NCBI GenBank assembly: GCA_025457805.1
Contig: JALOTR010000077.1
Coordinates: forward strand, 1 to 8,929
From: Akkermansiaceae bacterium
GTDB lineage: Bacteria; Verrucomicrobiota; Verrucomicrobiia; Verrucomicrobiales; Akkermansiaceae
Length of the DNA stretch: 8,929 bases
Direction: 5' to 3'
Each line of letters opens with the position of its first letter. The stretch's first letter is position 1. The position numbers and the translations under genes are program-made. The notes under the pieces are model-generated. The model did no database searches. It was not told the origin of the DNA and saw only the letters and a program-made list of their open reading frames with translations. Below, piece by piece: positions 1-6,840 of this stretch.

Positions 1-1350
1 CAAGCCACGCGTCGGGATAACGGCTTGGATGAAGGTGCGGCCGGAGGGCTCGGTGTCCATGTGCTCCATCATGCCCTTGCGGTTCATGAGGATCTTGAGA
101 ATGCCCTGGGTGTAATCGCCCGGAGCTTCCACATAGAGTGTCTCGAAGGGTTCCAGCAACTTGCCGGCATCATCGCGGCGGAAAATCACAACCGGACGGG
201 AAACCAGCACCTCGAATCCCTCGCGGCGCATTTGCTCGACCAGCACGGCGATCTGCATGGCACCACGGGCGGAAACATTGAAGACGCCGGAAAGATCGGT
301 GTCCTCCACGGTGATGGAGATGTTTGTTTTCAATTCGCGCATCAAACGGTCGCGGATGGCGCGGGAAGTGACGTGTTTGCCTTCCTTGCCGGCGAGCGGG
401 CCGTCGTTGATCGAGAACTGCATGGACACGGTCGGCGGGTCGATCGCGACGAAGGGCAGTGCTTCCATGTCGCCATTGGCGGCGAGGGTTTCGCCGATAT
501 CGATGTTTTCAATACCAGCCGCGATGCCGACGATGCCGCCTGCGCCGCAACCTTCGGAGTCGGCAGTGGCGAGGCCGGAGTAGGTGAAAGTTTTCATCAC
601 CTTGGATTGTTGTTTGGTGCCATCCTTGCGGAGCAGCCAGATCGTATCGCCCTTGGTCACGCTGCCGCCGAGCACTTTGCCGATGGCCACACGGCCGACG
701 TAGTCATCCCACTCGATGTTGGAGACGAGCATGGAAAACGGTGCTTCCGGATCGGCCTTGGGCTCGGGGATGAACTCGACGATTTTCTTGAGCAGCGGGA
801 TGCAATCCTTCCGCTCGTCTTCCGGGTGATCCATGAAATAACCATCGCGGGCGGAGCCATAACAGAAGGGAGCATTGAACTGCTCTTCATCGGCATCGAG
901 ATCGAGGAAAAGTTCGAGCACCTGGTCATGCACCTTGAGAGGATCGGCGAGCGGGCGGTCGATCTTGTTGATGACGACAATCGGCTTGAGGCCTTCCTGC
1001 ATCGCCTTGCGGAGCACGAAGCGGGTTTGCGCCTGCGGGCCGCCGGAAGCATCGACGACGAGCAGAACGCCATCGACCATTTTCATCACGCGCTCCACCT
1101 CGGCACCGAAGTCGGCGTGGCCCGGGGTGTCCACGATGTTGATCGTGTAGCCTTCCCAGTGAATGGCGGTGTTCTTGGCCTTGATGGTGATGCCTTTTTC
1201 CTTTTCCAGGTCCATGGAATCCATGGCGCGCTCTTGCGTGGCTTGGTTTTCCCGATAGGTGCCGCCGGCTTGGAGAAGCTGGTCCACGAGGGTGGTTTTC
1301 CCATGGTCAACGTGGGCGATAATGGCGAGATTGCGAATTTTCAGAGACAT
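1..1350 (-). CDS. typA: Translational GTPase TypA/BipA, C-terminally truncated by the window edge
   Basis: TypA/BipA is a ribosome-binding GTPase related to EF-G and LepA, linked in other bacteria to 50S assembly, cold growth and stress. The 450 codons present show the full G domain: [10 protein letters not shown]-loop at residues 12-20, switch-I threonine in [12 protein letters not shown] (T55), DTPGH at 74-78, NKID at 128-131 and GSA at 165-167. A beta-barrel domain 2 follows at about 205-290, with the family stretch [29 protein letters not shown] and VSRPVVIF further on. The reading frame ends at TRGL, just before the family's IGFRSEF region, so about 150 residues of the usual roughly 600 lie outside the window. 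The start at 1350 gives the canonical [21 protein letters not shown] terminus. No Shine-Dalgarno motif precedes it. It is separated from the upstream DUF2007 gene by 254 bp, so it probably has its own promoter. The identification is very secure. Confidence 0.97.
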   Translation of the reverse strand, partial: MSLKIRNLAIIAHVDHGKTTLVDQLLQAGGTYRENQATQERAMDSMDLEKEKGITIKAKNTAIHWEGYTINIVDTPGHADFGAEVERVMKMVDGVLLVVDASGGPQAQTRFVLRKAMQEGLKPIVVINKIDRPLADPLKVHDQVLELFLDLDADEEQFNAPFCYGSARDGYFMDHPEDERKDCIPLLKKIVEFIPEPKADPEAPFSMLVSNIEWDDYVGRVAIGKVLGGSVTKGDTIWLLRKDGTKQQSKVMKTFTYSGLATADSEGCGAGGIVGIAAGIENIDIGETLAANGDMEALPFVAIDPPTVSMQFSINDGPLAGKEGKHVTSRAIRDRLMRELKTNISITVEDTDLSGVFNVSARGAMQIAVLVEQMRREGFEVLVSRPVVIFRRDDAGKLLEPFETLYVEAPGDYTQGILKILMNRKGMMEHMDTEPSGRTFIQAVIPTRGL

Positions 1351-1394
1351 GGAACAATGGGATGGAATGAGGCGTCCGTGCGAACGGGGGGCGG

Positions 1395-1423
1395 GCTATG
1401 CACGGTTTTTCCCCACGTGGCAA
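1395..1423 (-). promoter_or_regulatory. Candidate sigma-70-like promoter for typA
   Basis: On the minus strand a TTGCCA box (1418-1423, 5/6 to the -35 consensus) is separated by 17 nt from CATAGC (1395-1400, 3/6 to the -10 consensus). It would give a 5' leader of about 38 nt before the typA ATG. The -10 is weak, and promoter consensus in this lineage is not assured. A 6-bp inverted repeat (CCGTGC 1376-1381 / GCACGG 1400-1405) overlaps the region. Confidence 0.3.
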
Positions 1424-1464
1424 GGCGGGATTGGGGGAAATGCCTGCTCGGCGATCCAGAAGGG

Positions 1465-1594
1465 GATTCGAACCGCAGATTCACGCAGATGAACTCAGAT
1501 CGTAGAGAGGGATCGGGATTTTGGCGGAATGAGGGGAAATCGGACTGAATCCTCCCTGTTCATCGTACATCCGGGTCCATCTGCGGTTCAAATC
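1465..1594. repeat. 130-bp intergenic element: two inward-facing 10-bp word arrays
   Basis: The left arm begins GATTCGAACCGCAGAT (1465-1480). The right arm, read on the minus strand from 1594, begins GATTTGAACCGCAGAT (1579-1594). This is a 15/16 inverted terminal repeat about 98 bp apart. Each arm continues inward as a degenerate 10-bp repeat: CGCAGATTCA, CGCAGATGAA, CTCAGATCGT on the left; GCAGATGGAC, CCGGATGTAC on the right (minus-strand reading). The spacer contains no gene. It lies between the DUF2007 stop codon (11 nt away) and the typA promoter region. Similar words recur intergenically in several environmental bacterial groups, from general recollection; the function is unknown. I see no target-site duplication or transposase. 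Confidence 0.75.
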
Positions 1595-1604
1595 TTGCCA
1601 CAGC

Positions 1605-1949
1605 CTACTCGGGAGGCTCCGGGGATTTTCCCAGAACTTTCCGTCCGAGCAGCAACAGCGGTAATCCGAAAATCAGGGAAACCACCGCCACGAGCGGCCA
1701 TCCGCGCACCGGGGCGACCGGGCATTCGCCTTGGCGCAGGGATTCCATGTATTCGGTATAATTTTCCGCTGCTTCTTCCGCTTCGTCCTCCGCCACGGCC
1801 ACCCGCACGCCGCCGACGGCATTGCTGTAGTGCCAGAAAAGTTGGACGAAATGTTCATCCAACAACACGCCCTGGATTCCCCGCGATTCCAGGAAGGCGC
1901 GGAACAAATGCGCGTCTTCCGGCGTGGGGAATGAGGCGATGGTGATCAT
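1605..1949 (-). CDS. DUF2007 family small protein with one C-terminal membrane helix
   Basis: The 114-residue product has an N-terminal ferredoxin-like-looking region matching the DUF2007 ('putative signal transducing protein') pattern: a short beta strand, then PTPEDAHLFRAFLESRGI (about 8-25), a variable loop, and GGVRVAVAEDEAEEAAE (about 46-62). That order of element-avoiding loop, glycine-valine strand and acidic helix is what the family shows. A hydrophobic helix at about 84-101 (WPLVAVVSLIFGLPLLLLG) is followed by a short basic and proline-rich tail, suggesting anchoring in the inner membrane. The biochemical role of DUF2007 is not established. The ATG lies 9 nt after the stop of the upstream gene, which indicates co-transcription and probably translational coupling. 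No Shine-Dalgarno motif is present; the eight bases directly before the ATG (CCGCCCTC) are complementary to one arm of a hairpin in the upstream gene. Confidence 0.8.
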   Translation of the reverse strand: MITIASFPTPEDAHLFRAFLESRGIQGVLLDEHFVQLFWHYSNAVGGVRVAVAEDEAEEAAENYTEYMESLRQGECPVAPVRGWPLVAVVSLIFGLPLLLLGRKVLGKSPEPPE

Positions 1950-1958
1950 GAGGGCGGC

Positions 1959-3005
1959 TTACTGCACGGGGATCTCGATATCGAGTTGTTGAGTCTTCGG
2001 GTCACCGCCCTCCATGCCCATGAGGGCGGTGCCGAAGACTCCGAGGCCCTTGGTTTTCAGCTCGGAGCGGTATTGTTCGAGCTGCTTTTCATTGAGGACG
2101 GGGCGGAGTTGCTCGACCTTGTCGTTGATCCGCTTGTCGATGATTTCGCGCATCGATTGGGTCGTGGACTTGAGATCGGGCGGAGTCTTGTCGCCGGATG
2201 TCGCGCGGGCGGTCATGGCATCGGTCATTGCCTGTTGCAGGCCGAGTCCGTAGGGATCCATTTCGATGCCCATGCCTTCGGTAAACATGGCGGCGGCATC
2301 CGGTTTTTCCTGCTCCTGGAGGATTCGTTTTTCGGCCTCGGCAGAGAGAATTTTGTAAACCTCATCGCGTTGGCCTTCCTCGAAGGTCACCACGCCCTGC
2401 AATTGCGAGAGGCTCTTCAAGGCGGCGGAGTCCACTTTGGTCTGGATTTCCTTTTCCTTGAAAACGCCGAACGCCTCCTTCTGCTCGGCGGTGAAGGTGG
2501 AGGCGAGTTGATCATCGATCGCCTTGTCGCTGAGGCCGCCCACGAGGTCGGTCATGCCTTCCATCGAGCCAGGATCGGTGAAATCCATTTCCTCCAACTT
2601 CTTCATCCGCTCATCGAGCCAAGTGGTGAGCGATGCTTTCTGGGCTTCCGTGAGATCGACGTTTTCCGAGATCCGCTGGATGTATTTCTCGAACTTCGAG
2701 CGCTGGCGGCTGGTCATCATCTTGGCCATTTCCCCCTGCATGCGGGCGGCTTGTTTCAGCTGCTTCTCGGAGGGCCCGGCGGGTTCTTTTTTTACGGAGG
2801 GCTCACGGATGGCGCGCTTGCCGGGCGGCGGCGCCTCGACGGCGGGCGCGGGAGTGGGAGATGGAGCGGGTGCGCTGGCAACTGGGGGATTCGCAGCGGG
2901 TGTTTCCGCAAGCTGAGGCGAAGCCGCGCTGGGTTTCACCGTCCAACCGATCGCCACGCCGAGCACCAACATGCCGATTCCAACCAAGGGGGTTTGTTTG
3001 TCCAT
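1959..3005 (-). CDS. Membrane-anchored helical protein with Pro/Ala linker and LTxxQ-like repeats
   Basis: The 348-residue product has no function I can name. Residues 6-24 form a hydrophobic segment acting as a signal anchor. Residues about 25-75 are a Pro/Ala-rich linker typical of proteins that reach across the periplasm. The remainder is charged and mostly helical. Three segments share an LTxxQ-like start: LTEAQ (118-122), FTAEQ (171-175) and LNEKQ (304-308), each followed by an amphipathic charged helix. This recalls Spy/CpxP-type LTxxQ periplasmic proteins, but the similarity is short and could be convergent. I chose the ATG at 3005 because it places the hydrophobic segment at the N terminus; the frame stays open further upstream only because it overlaps the preceding gene antiphase. 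It lies 56 nt after that gene and 9 nt before DUF2007. A strong hairpin lies within its last 30 codons. Confidence 0.75.
   Translation of the reverse strand: MDKQTPLVGIGMLVLGVAIGWTVKPSAASPQLAETPAANPPVASAPAPSPTPAPAVEAPPPGKRAIREPSVKKEPAGPSEKQLKQAARMQGEMAKMMTSRQRSKFEKYIQRISENVDLTEAQKASLTTWLDERMKKLEEMDFTDPGSMEGMTDLVGGLSDKAIDDQLASTFTAEQKEAFGVFKEKEIQTKVDSAALKSLSQLQGVVTFEEGQRDEVYKILSAEAEKRILQEQEKPDAAAMFTEGMGIEMDPYGLGLQQAMTDAMTARATSGDKTPPDLKSTTQSMREIIDKRINDKVEQLRPVLNEKQLEQYRSELKTKGLGVFGTALMGMEGGDPKTQQLDIEIPVQ
1991..2041 (-). other. 51-nt near-perfect hairpin within the 3' coding end
   Basis: On the plus strand GAGTCTTCGG (1991-2000) pairs with CCGAAGACTC (2032-2041), and CACCGCCCTC (2003-2012) pairs with GAGGGCGGTG (2022-2031). 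This gives a 20-bp stem with a two-base bulge (2001-2002) and a 9-nt loop. It is transcribed in the last 30 codons of the LTxxQ-like gene, encoding the GVFGTALMGMEGGDPKT segment. No T-tract follows, so it is not a standard intrinsic terminator. A 12-bp palindrome, CTCGATATCGAG (1974-1985), lies just downstream in the transcript. The structure is directly visible; any regulatory role is inference. Confidence 0.8.
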
Positions 3006-3019
3006 CGTGTGGGAAGCGT

Positions 3020-3053
3020 TGCCCGTTTGGGCATTTGCGCAAGTTATCTTGCG
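3020..3053 (-). other. Two small tandem hairpins in the 56-nt intergenic gap
   Basis: CGCAAG/CTTGCG (6-bp stem, 4-nt loop, 3038-3053) and TGCCC/GGGCA (5-bp stem, 4-nt loop, 3020-3033) sit side by side between the stop of the three-helix protein gene and the start of the LTxxQ-like gene. Neither is followed by a T-tract. They may modulate processing or initiation for the downstream gene, but short stems like these also arise by chance in GC-rich DNA. Confidence 0.35.
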
Positions 3054-3061
3054 GGGATGCT

Positions 3062-3880
3062 TCAGCAAAAGCGGACCATGTCCTTGATGAACTGGCCCCA
3101 GAGGAAAAACAGGCCGCGCTTGGAGTATTGGAAATGGCCGTCGCCGGTAAGGCGGATGATGCCGGTGGCGAGGTTGTGATCGAGCTGGCGGCGCATTTCC
3201 TTTTCGATGGAAATCTCGATCTCGTCCGGGTCCGGGATGCGGAGTTGGCTGACGGGAATCTTCTGCCGCTCCAGATATCCGCGGTGGTCGCTGAGGATCT
3301 GGTGGAAGCAATTTCTGCCGCAAGGCACGTGGTTCCAGCGCACGTCGGGCGGACAGCGCAGAGTGGGGGCGAAGGGGAAATTGGTGGTGCGCCAGATCCG
3401 CCCCTGACTGTCGTGCGAGGTGATGGAAATGAAGGCGAAGGCGACATCGCTCTGCTCGCAGAGGCAGACGGCGGCGATGGCGCGTTCTTCCGGATTCCAG
3501 AACAGGCGGAAATACTGGCGCATGCCGTCCCATTCCCAGCCGCAATCGGACACGTGCTCGAAGCCGGCCTCGTCCATCGCGGCGGCGGCTTCGGTGGCAT
3601 TTGGGAAGAAGGATGGATTGGGGATCGGCCGCTGGCTCAGGCGGTTCTCGACAGGCAGGCGCATGCGGCGGATGCGGGTGAGCAGCTCGAACCAAGGCAG
3701 GAAAAACCACAGGAATGCCCCGCCCATGCCGGCCAGCAGGCTGCGGGTGGGGAAGTAAAACAACGAGAAACTCGCCACCAGAAATGTGACGGCGCCCAGT
3801 TTGCGCATGCAATTGGCGCGGCCGGAACGGAGGGCCACACCAAGGATTACCAATCCTACGACAATCAGGGTTTCACGCAT
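3062..3880 (-). CDS. Hypothetical protein: three N-terminal membrane helices plus soluble domain
   Basis: I do not recognise this 272-residue product. Hydrophobic segments at about 4-19, 29-44 and 47-66 should form three membrane helices, the last followed by a basic stretch (RIRRMR, 69-74) expected on the cytoplasmic side. Residues about 80-272 look like one soluble domain rich in aromatic residues (DCGWEWDGMRQYFRLFW at 112-128; TTNFPFAP at 165-172). The domain has cysteines at 113, 139, 141, 176, 187 and 191 and a terminal cysteine at 272. C139/C141 and C187/C191 are close pairs, but no known metal-site signature is evident. The ATG at 3880 precedes the first helix directly; M25 is an alternative start that would remove it. 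The gene sits 108 nt after the MYG1-like gene and 56 nt before the LTxxQ-like gene, in the same direction, so an operon of membrane-associated proteins is likely. Confidence 0.75.
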   Translation of the reverse strand: MRETLIVVGLVILGVALRSGRANCMRKLGAVTFLVASFSLFYFPTRSLLAGMGGAFLWFFLPWFELLTRIRRMRLPVENRLSQRPIPNPSFFPNATEAAAAMDEAGFEHVSDCGWEWDGMRQYFRLFWNPEERAIAAVCLCEQSDVAFAFISITSHDSQGRIWRTTNFPFAPTLRCPPDVRWNHVPCGRNCFHQILSDHRGYLERQKIPVSQLRIPDPDEIEISIEKEMRRQLDHNLATGIIRLTGDGHFQYSKRGLFFLWGQFIKDMVRFC

Positions 3881-3988
3881 TGGAATCGGACTGGAGAGAG
3901 TTTTGCCGGAATCGCACGGTCAACGGGTTCCACGCATCTTGGGGCCGCGCAAGCGCTTGTTTCGGGTTTCCCATGGGTTCCGCATATT

Positions 3989-4852
3989 TTATTGCCAGCA
4001 CTGGCTCAGGAGTTCCCGCAGACGCTCGGGATCGGTGGCGGAGGTTTTCGCCACAAAACCCCGGGCATGGGCGAAATGCACGTCCGGACAATCGCTGATC
4101 CGCGTGAAATCCAGCCGCGGGTGGTCGTTGTGGCGGGAAAGCCCGAAGCCCTGCCCGCGACGGTCCGGATAGACGAGGCCCACGATCTTATCGCCGTCCG
4201 GATGATCCTCAATGAAGCGGCCGAGGCCGGAAGAGGGTTCGTCCGGCATAGGTTCGGTGCGCGGCATGTAGAGGACGTGGAAGGAGCCGGTGGGCGATGG
4301 GATTTCCCAAAATTCGCCGAATTTTGCAATGTAATCGAGCCGCTCGCGGAGTTGGCCAAGGTATTCGAGCAAGTCCGCGCCGATCCAGCTCATCACCTCC
4401 CACAGCGGCTCGCCGGGGTTGAGTTCGCTGGTTTTCGCAAAGCGCCGCAACAGGGTGACATCGATGGGGGAATGGAGCTTCGCCATCTGGTCGCGGTCCA
4501 CGCCCAGCCAGCGGGCGGTTTCCACCGGGCCGCGGGTGTCGAACCACTCGGCCGGCTCCAGCCAATCGCAGAATTTCCGCGCATCTTCATAAACGCCGAG
4601 GTGCTGCAACACGAGGCTCAGCGCGCAGAGCGGCTCGCTGTCTTTGGGAAATTGGTGGTGATCGAAATTTCCCCGCGCCGGATCATGTTCGCCGCCGACA
4701 TCGACCACGGCGATGGCAGGATCCGCGAGATCGGCATCGGTGGGTTCGCGACGGACGACGGGAACGCCGTAACGCGCCATCAGCAGGCAGCAGGCAAGAA
4801 ACTCGTCCTTATGCGAGCCGCCGGGGTGAGTGAGAATGCGGGTGAATGACAT
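3989..4852 (-). CDS. MYG1 family (UPF0160) putative metal-dependent nuclease, DHH-like
   Basis: The 287-residue product matches the MYG1/GAMM1 family, which is related to DHH phosphoesterases; the eukaryotic member is reported as a 3'-5' RNA exonuclease, and bacterial members are annotated as metal-dependent hydrolases. Visible signatures are ILTHPGGSHKDEFLACCLL (6-24, with H9, H14 and D16 as likely metal ligands), VVDVGGEHDP (49-58, D51) and FDHHQFP (63-69, the DHH triad). The C-terminal half keeps the family's GLVYPD and HARGFVAKTS strands. The length suits the bacterial form; eukaryotic members are about 380 residues. I chose the ATG at 4852 because it gives MSFTRILTHPGG, aligned with the family N terminus; an in-frame ATG at 4885 would add eleven residues. 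No Shine-Dalgarno motif is visible. It is divergent from ilvD, with 287 bp between the starts. A role in RNA turnover is inferred from the family. Confidence 0.88.
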   Translation of the reverse strand: MSFTRILTHPGGSHKDEFLACCLLMARYGVPVVRREPTDADLADPAIAVVDVGGEHDPARGNFDHHQFPKDSEPLCALSLVLQHLGVYEDARKFCDWLEPAEWFDTRGPVETARWLGVDRDQMAKLHSPIDVTLLRRFAKTSELNPGEPLWEVMSWIGADLLEYLGQLRERLDYIAKFGEFWEIPSPTGSFHVLYMPRTEPMPDEPSSGLGRFIEDHPDGDKIVGLVYPDRRGQGFGLSRHNDHPRLDFTRISDCPDVHFAHARGFVAKTSATDPERLRELLSQCWQ

Positions 4853-4944
4853 GCAGGGTGGGTAAAAACCTTGGGGAGGCGGCACCTTAGAGTCTCATTG
4901 CCGCATGGAAAGGGATTTTTCGACCTCCTGATGGATGAGAAGTT

Positions 4945-5060
4945 GAAACGCCAAGACGCCAAGGTCGCCAAGTGAAGAAGAGAGGCTTCCTGTGAGGTGT
5001 TCTACCCGATGCAAAACCTATCTAGTTTCCGTGTATTCCGAGTCTTCCGTGGTTCCCATT
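4945..5060. repeat. Paired short-period word arrays in the divergent MYG1-ilvD spacer
   Basis: This 287-bp noncoding gap contains two arrays with different words. At 4950-4972 GCCAAG occurs three times, 8 and 9 bp apart (starts 4950, 4958, 4967), within GAAACGCCAAGACGCCAAGG. At 5027-5053 a 9-bp unit repeats: TTCCGTGTA, TTCCGAGTC, TTCCGTGGT, then TTCCCA. Read on the minus strand, the second array opens with GGAACCACGG and runs toward the first, so the two face inward, as in the element at 1465-1594, and the total length is similar (about 110 bp). The rest of the gap shows no ORF, no convincing promoter and no terminator. These words resemble intergenic repeats common in some environmental phyla; the function is unknown. 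Confidence 0.7.
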
Positions 5061-5139
5061 TCTTAATTTGGGCCCCTGAATCGAAGTTGCCCACCCGCTC
5101 TTGACGCGGCGGGCGGATTCGCGGGATGCTCACGCCGCG

Positions 5140-6840
5140 ATGAATGACACGACACGCCCGTTTTCCAGCCCGATGCTTGATGGCCCTGACCGCGCGCCCA
5201 GCCGGGCGATGCTTTATGCCGTCGGCTACAAGAAGGAGGATTTCTCCAAGCCTCAAATTGGCATCGCCTCCACCTGGAGCGAGGTCACGCCCTGCAATAT
5301 CCACATCGACAAGCTGGCCATCGAGTCCCGCAATGGCGCGGACGCAGCCGGCGGAAAAGGCGTGATTTTCAATACGATCACCATTTCCGATGGCATCTCG
5401 ATGGGCACCGAGGGGATGAAATACTCGCTCGTTTCCCGCGAGGTGATCGCCGATTCGATCGAAACGGTGGTCGGCTGCGAGGGCATGGATGGCTTCGTGG
5501 CGATCGGTGGATGCGACAAGAACATGCCCGGCTGTTTGATCGTCATGGCGCGCATGAACCGCCCCTCGGTGTTTGTTTACGGCGGCACGATCATGCCCGG
5601 CTGCGCCAAGCTCAAGGGCGAGGAAAAGGACCTCGATGTGGTGTCCGTGTTCGAAGCTGTGGGCAAGCACGCAAATGGCGAGTTTTCCGATGAGGAACTG
5701 GAAATGGTCGAAAAATGCGCCATTCCCGGCCCCGGTTCCTGCGGTGGCATGTACACTGCCAATACGATGGCCTGCGCGATCGAGGCGCTCGGCATGTCGC
5801 TTCCTCACAGCTCGGCCCAGGCAGCGATTTCCGATGATAAAATGCGCGATTGTTTTGATGCCGGCGCGGCCGTGATGAATCTCATCAACCTGGGCATCAA
5901 GCCGCGCGACATCATGACCAAGGAGGCATTTGAAAATGCGATCACCGTGCTCATCGCGCTCGGCGGATCCACCAACGCCTGCCTCCACATTCCCGCCATG
6001 GCGCATGCGGCTGGCATCGATATGGGCATCGATGATTTCGAACGCATCGGCAAAAAAGTGCCGGTGCTCGCCGATCTCAAGCCCTCCGGGAAATATGCCA
6101 TGGCCGACCTCGTGCGGATCGGCGGCACGGTGCCACTCATGAAGATGTTGCTCGACGCCGGCTTGCTTCATGGCGATTGCATGACCGTCACCGGCAGGAC
6201 CTTGCGGGAAAACCTCGAAAAATTCGCCAAGCCCTATCCGGAAGGTCAGCAAATCATCCGCCCGGTGGACAATCCCTTCAAAAAGGACAGCCACCTGCGC
6301 ATCCTCTACGGCAACCTCGCGGAAGGCGGCGCGGTCGCGAAAATTTCCGGCAAAGAAGGCGAGCACTTCACCGGCAAGGCCCGTGTTTTCAATTCCGAAG
6401 ACTGCGCGATGAAGGCCATCCTCGCCAAAGAAATCAACAAGGGCGACGTCATCGTCATCCGCCTCGAAGGCCCCAAAGGCGGCCCGGGCATGCGTGAAAT
6501 GCTTGGACCCACCAGCGCCATCATGGGCCTCGGACTCGGCAAGGATGTGGCCCTCATCACCGATGGCCGTTTCTCCGGCGGCAGTCACGGATTCGTGGTC
6601 GGCCACATCACTCCGGAAGCCTTCTGCGGTGGCACCATCGGCATCCTCGAAGAAGGCGATGAAATCGTCATCGACGCCGTGAACAACCGCATCGACGTGA
6701 AACTCTCCGACGAGGAAATCGCCAAACGCAAGGCCGCATGGGTCCAACCCGAACCCCGCTACACCCGCGGCGTGCTGGCCAAGTTTGCCAAGCTCGTTTC
6801 CACCGCAAGTGAAGGTGCGGTGACGGATAAGTATCTATGA
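5140..6840 (+). CDS. ilvD: Dihydroxyacid dehydratase, three-cysteine [2Fe-2S] type
   Basis: IlvD dehydrates 2,3-dihydroxy-isovalerate and 2,3-dihydroxy-3-methylvalerate to the keto acids that precede valine and isoleucine, in the cytoplasm. The 566-residue product has the usual family length. Key signatures are PCNIH (C52), TISDG (81-85, Mg-ligand D84), GGCDKNMPG (C125, with K127 at the position carbamylated in the family) and GPGSCGGMYTANTM (C201). DGRFSGGSHGF near the C terminus contains the proposed catalytic serine. Cysteines at all three cluster positions fit the [2Fe-2S] group (plant and mycobacterial type), which is less oxygen-sensitive than the Escherichia coli enzyme; the cluster type is inferred. 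I chose the ATG at 5140 because it gives MNDTTRPFSSPMLDG; an upstream in-frame TTG at 5101 would add 13 atypical residues. No Shine-Dalgarno motif is present. Other ilv genes are absent. The stop overlaps the next start as ATGA. Confidence 0.97.
   Translation: MNDTTRPFSSPMLDGPDRAPSRAMLYAVGYKKEDFSKPQIGIASTWSEVTPCNIHIDKLAIESRNGADAAGGKGVIFNTITISDGISMGTEGMKYSLVSREVIADSIETVVGCEGMDGFVAIGGCDKNMPGCLIVMARMNRPSVFVYGGTIMPGCAKLKGEEKDLDVVSVFEAVGKHANGEFSDEELEMVEKCAIPGPGSCGGMYTANTMACAIEALGMSLPHSSAQAAISDDKMRDCFDAGAAVMNLINLGIKPRDIMTKEAFENAITVLIALGGSTNACLHIPAMAHAAGIDMGIDDFERIGKKVPVLADLKPSGKYAMADLVRIGGTVPLMKMLLDAGLLHGDCMTVTGRTLRENLEKFAKPYPEGQQIIRPVDNPFKKDSHLRILYGNLAEGGAVAKISGKEGEHFTGKARVFNSEDCAMKAILAKEINKGDVIVIRLEGPKGGPGMREMLGPTSAIMGLGLGKDVALITDGRFSGGSHGFVVGHITPEAFCGGTIGILEEGDEIVIDAVNNRIDVKLSDEEIAKRKAAWVQPEPRYTRGVLAKFAKLVSTASEGAVTDKYL

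Noticed and set aside
1376..1410. CCGTGC...GCACGG followed by five T residues on the plus strand, terminator-like
   Set aside because: The 18-nt loop and 6-bp stem are weak, and no plus-strand gene ends there.
25..1548. Long plus-strand open frame (507 codons) opposite typA
   Set aside because: It is antisense to a clear TypA coding sequence. The His/Gly/Asp-rich composition is what GC-rich codons give on the opposite strand.
3006..3812. Upstream extension of the LTxxQ-like gene to 617 codons
   Set aside because: The added part overlaps the three-helix protein gene in another frame, is Arg/Pro/His-rich, and would bury the N-terminal membrane anchor.
3950..3959. CAAGCGCTTG palindrome between the MYG1 gene and the three-helix protein gene
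   Set aside because: A single 10-bp palindrome with no flanking symmetry or promoter context is expected by chance at this scale.
2861..4849. Long plus-strand open frame (662 codons) opposite three genes
   Set aside because: It spans several real minus-strand genes and their intergenic gaps and shows no family motif. It is a GC-rich shadow frame.
4901..4929. AGGAGG on the minus strand (4924-4929) upstream of the MYG1 gene, followed by a three-codon ATG CGG CAA TGA frame
   Set aside because: The motif is 72 nt from the real start, its spacing to the tiny frame is too long (16 nt), and the frame has no leader-peptide character.
5101..5129. TTGACG box upstream of ilvD as a promoter
   Set aside because: At 17-nt spacing the -10 position reads GGATGC, a poor match, and it would leave only about ten bases of leader.
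5002..6747. Long minus-strand open frame (581 codons) opposite ilvD
   Set aside because: It is antisense to ilvD. Its tail, EPRKTRNTRK, is the translated TTCCG repeat array, a common source of spurious annotated proteins.
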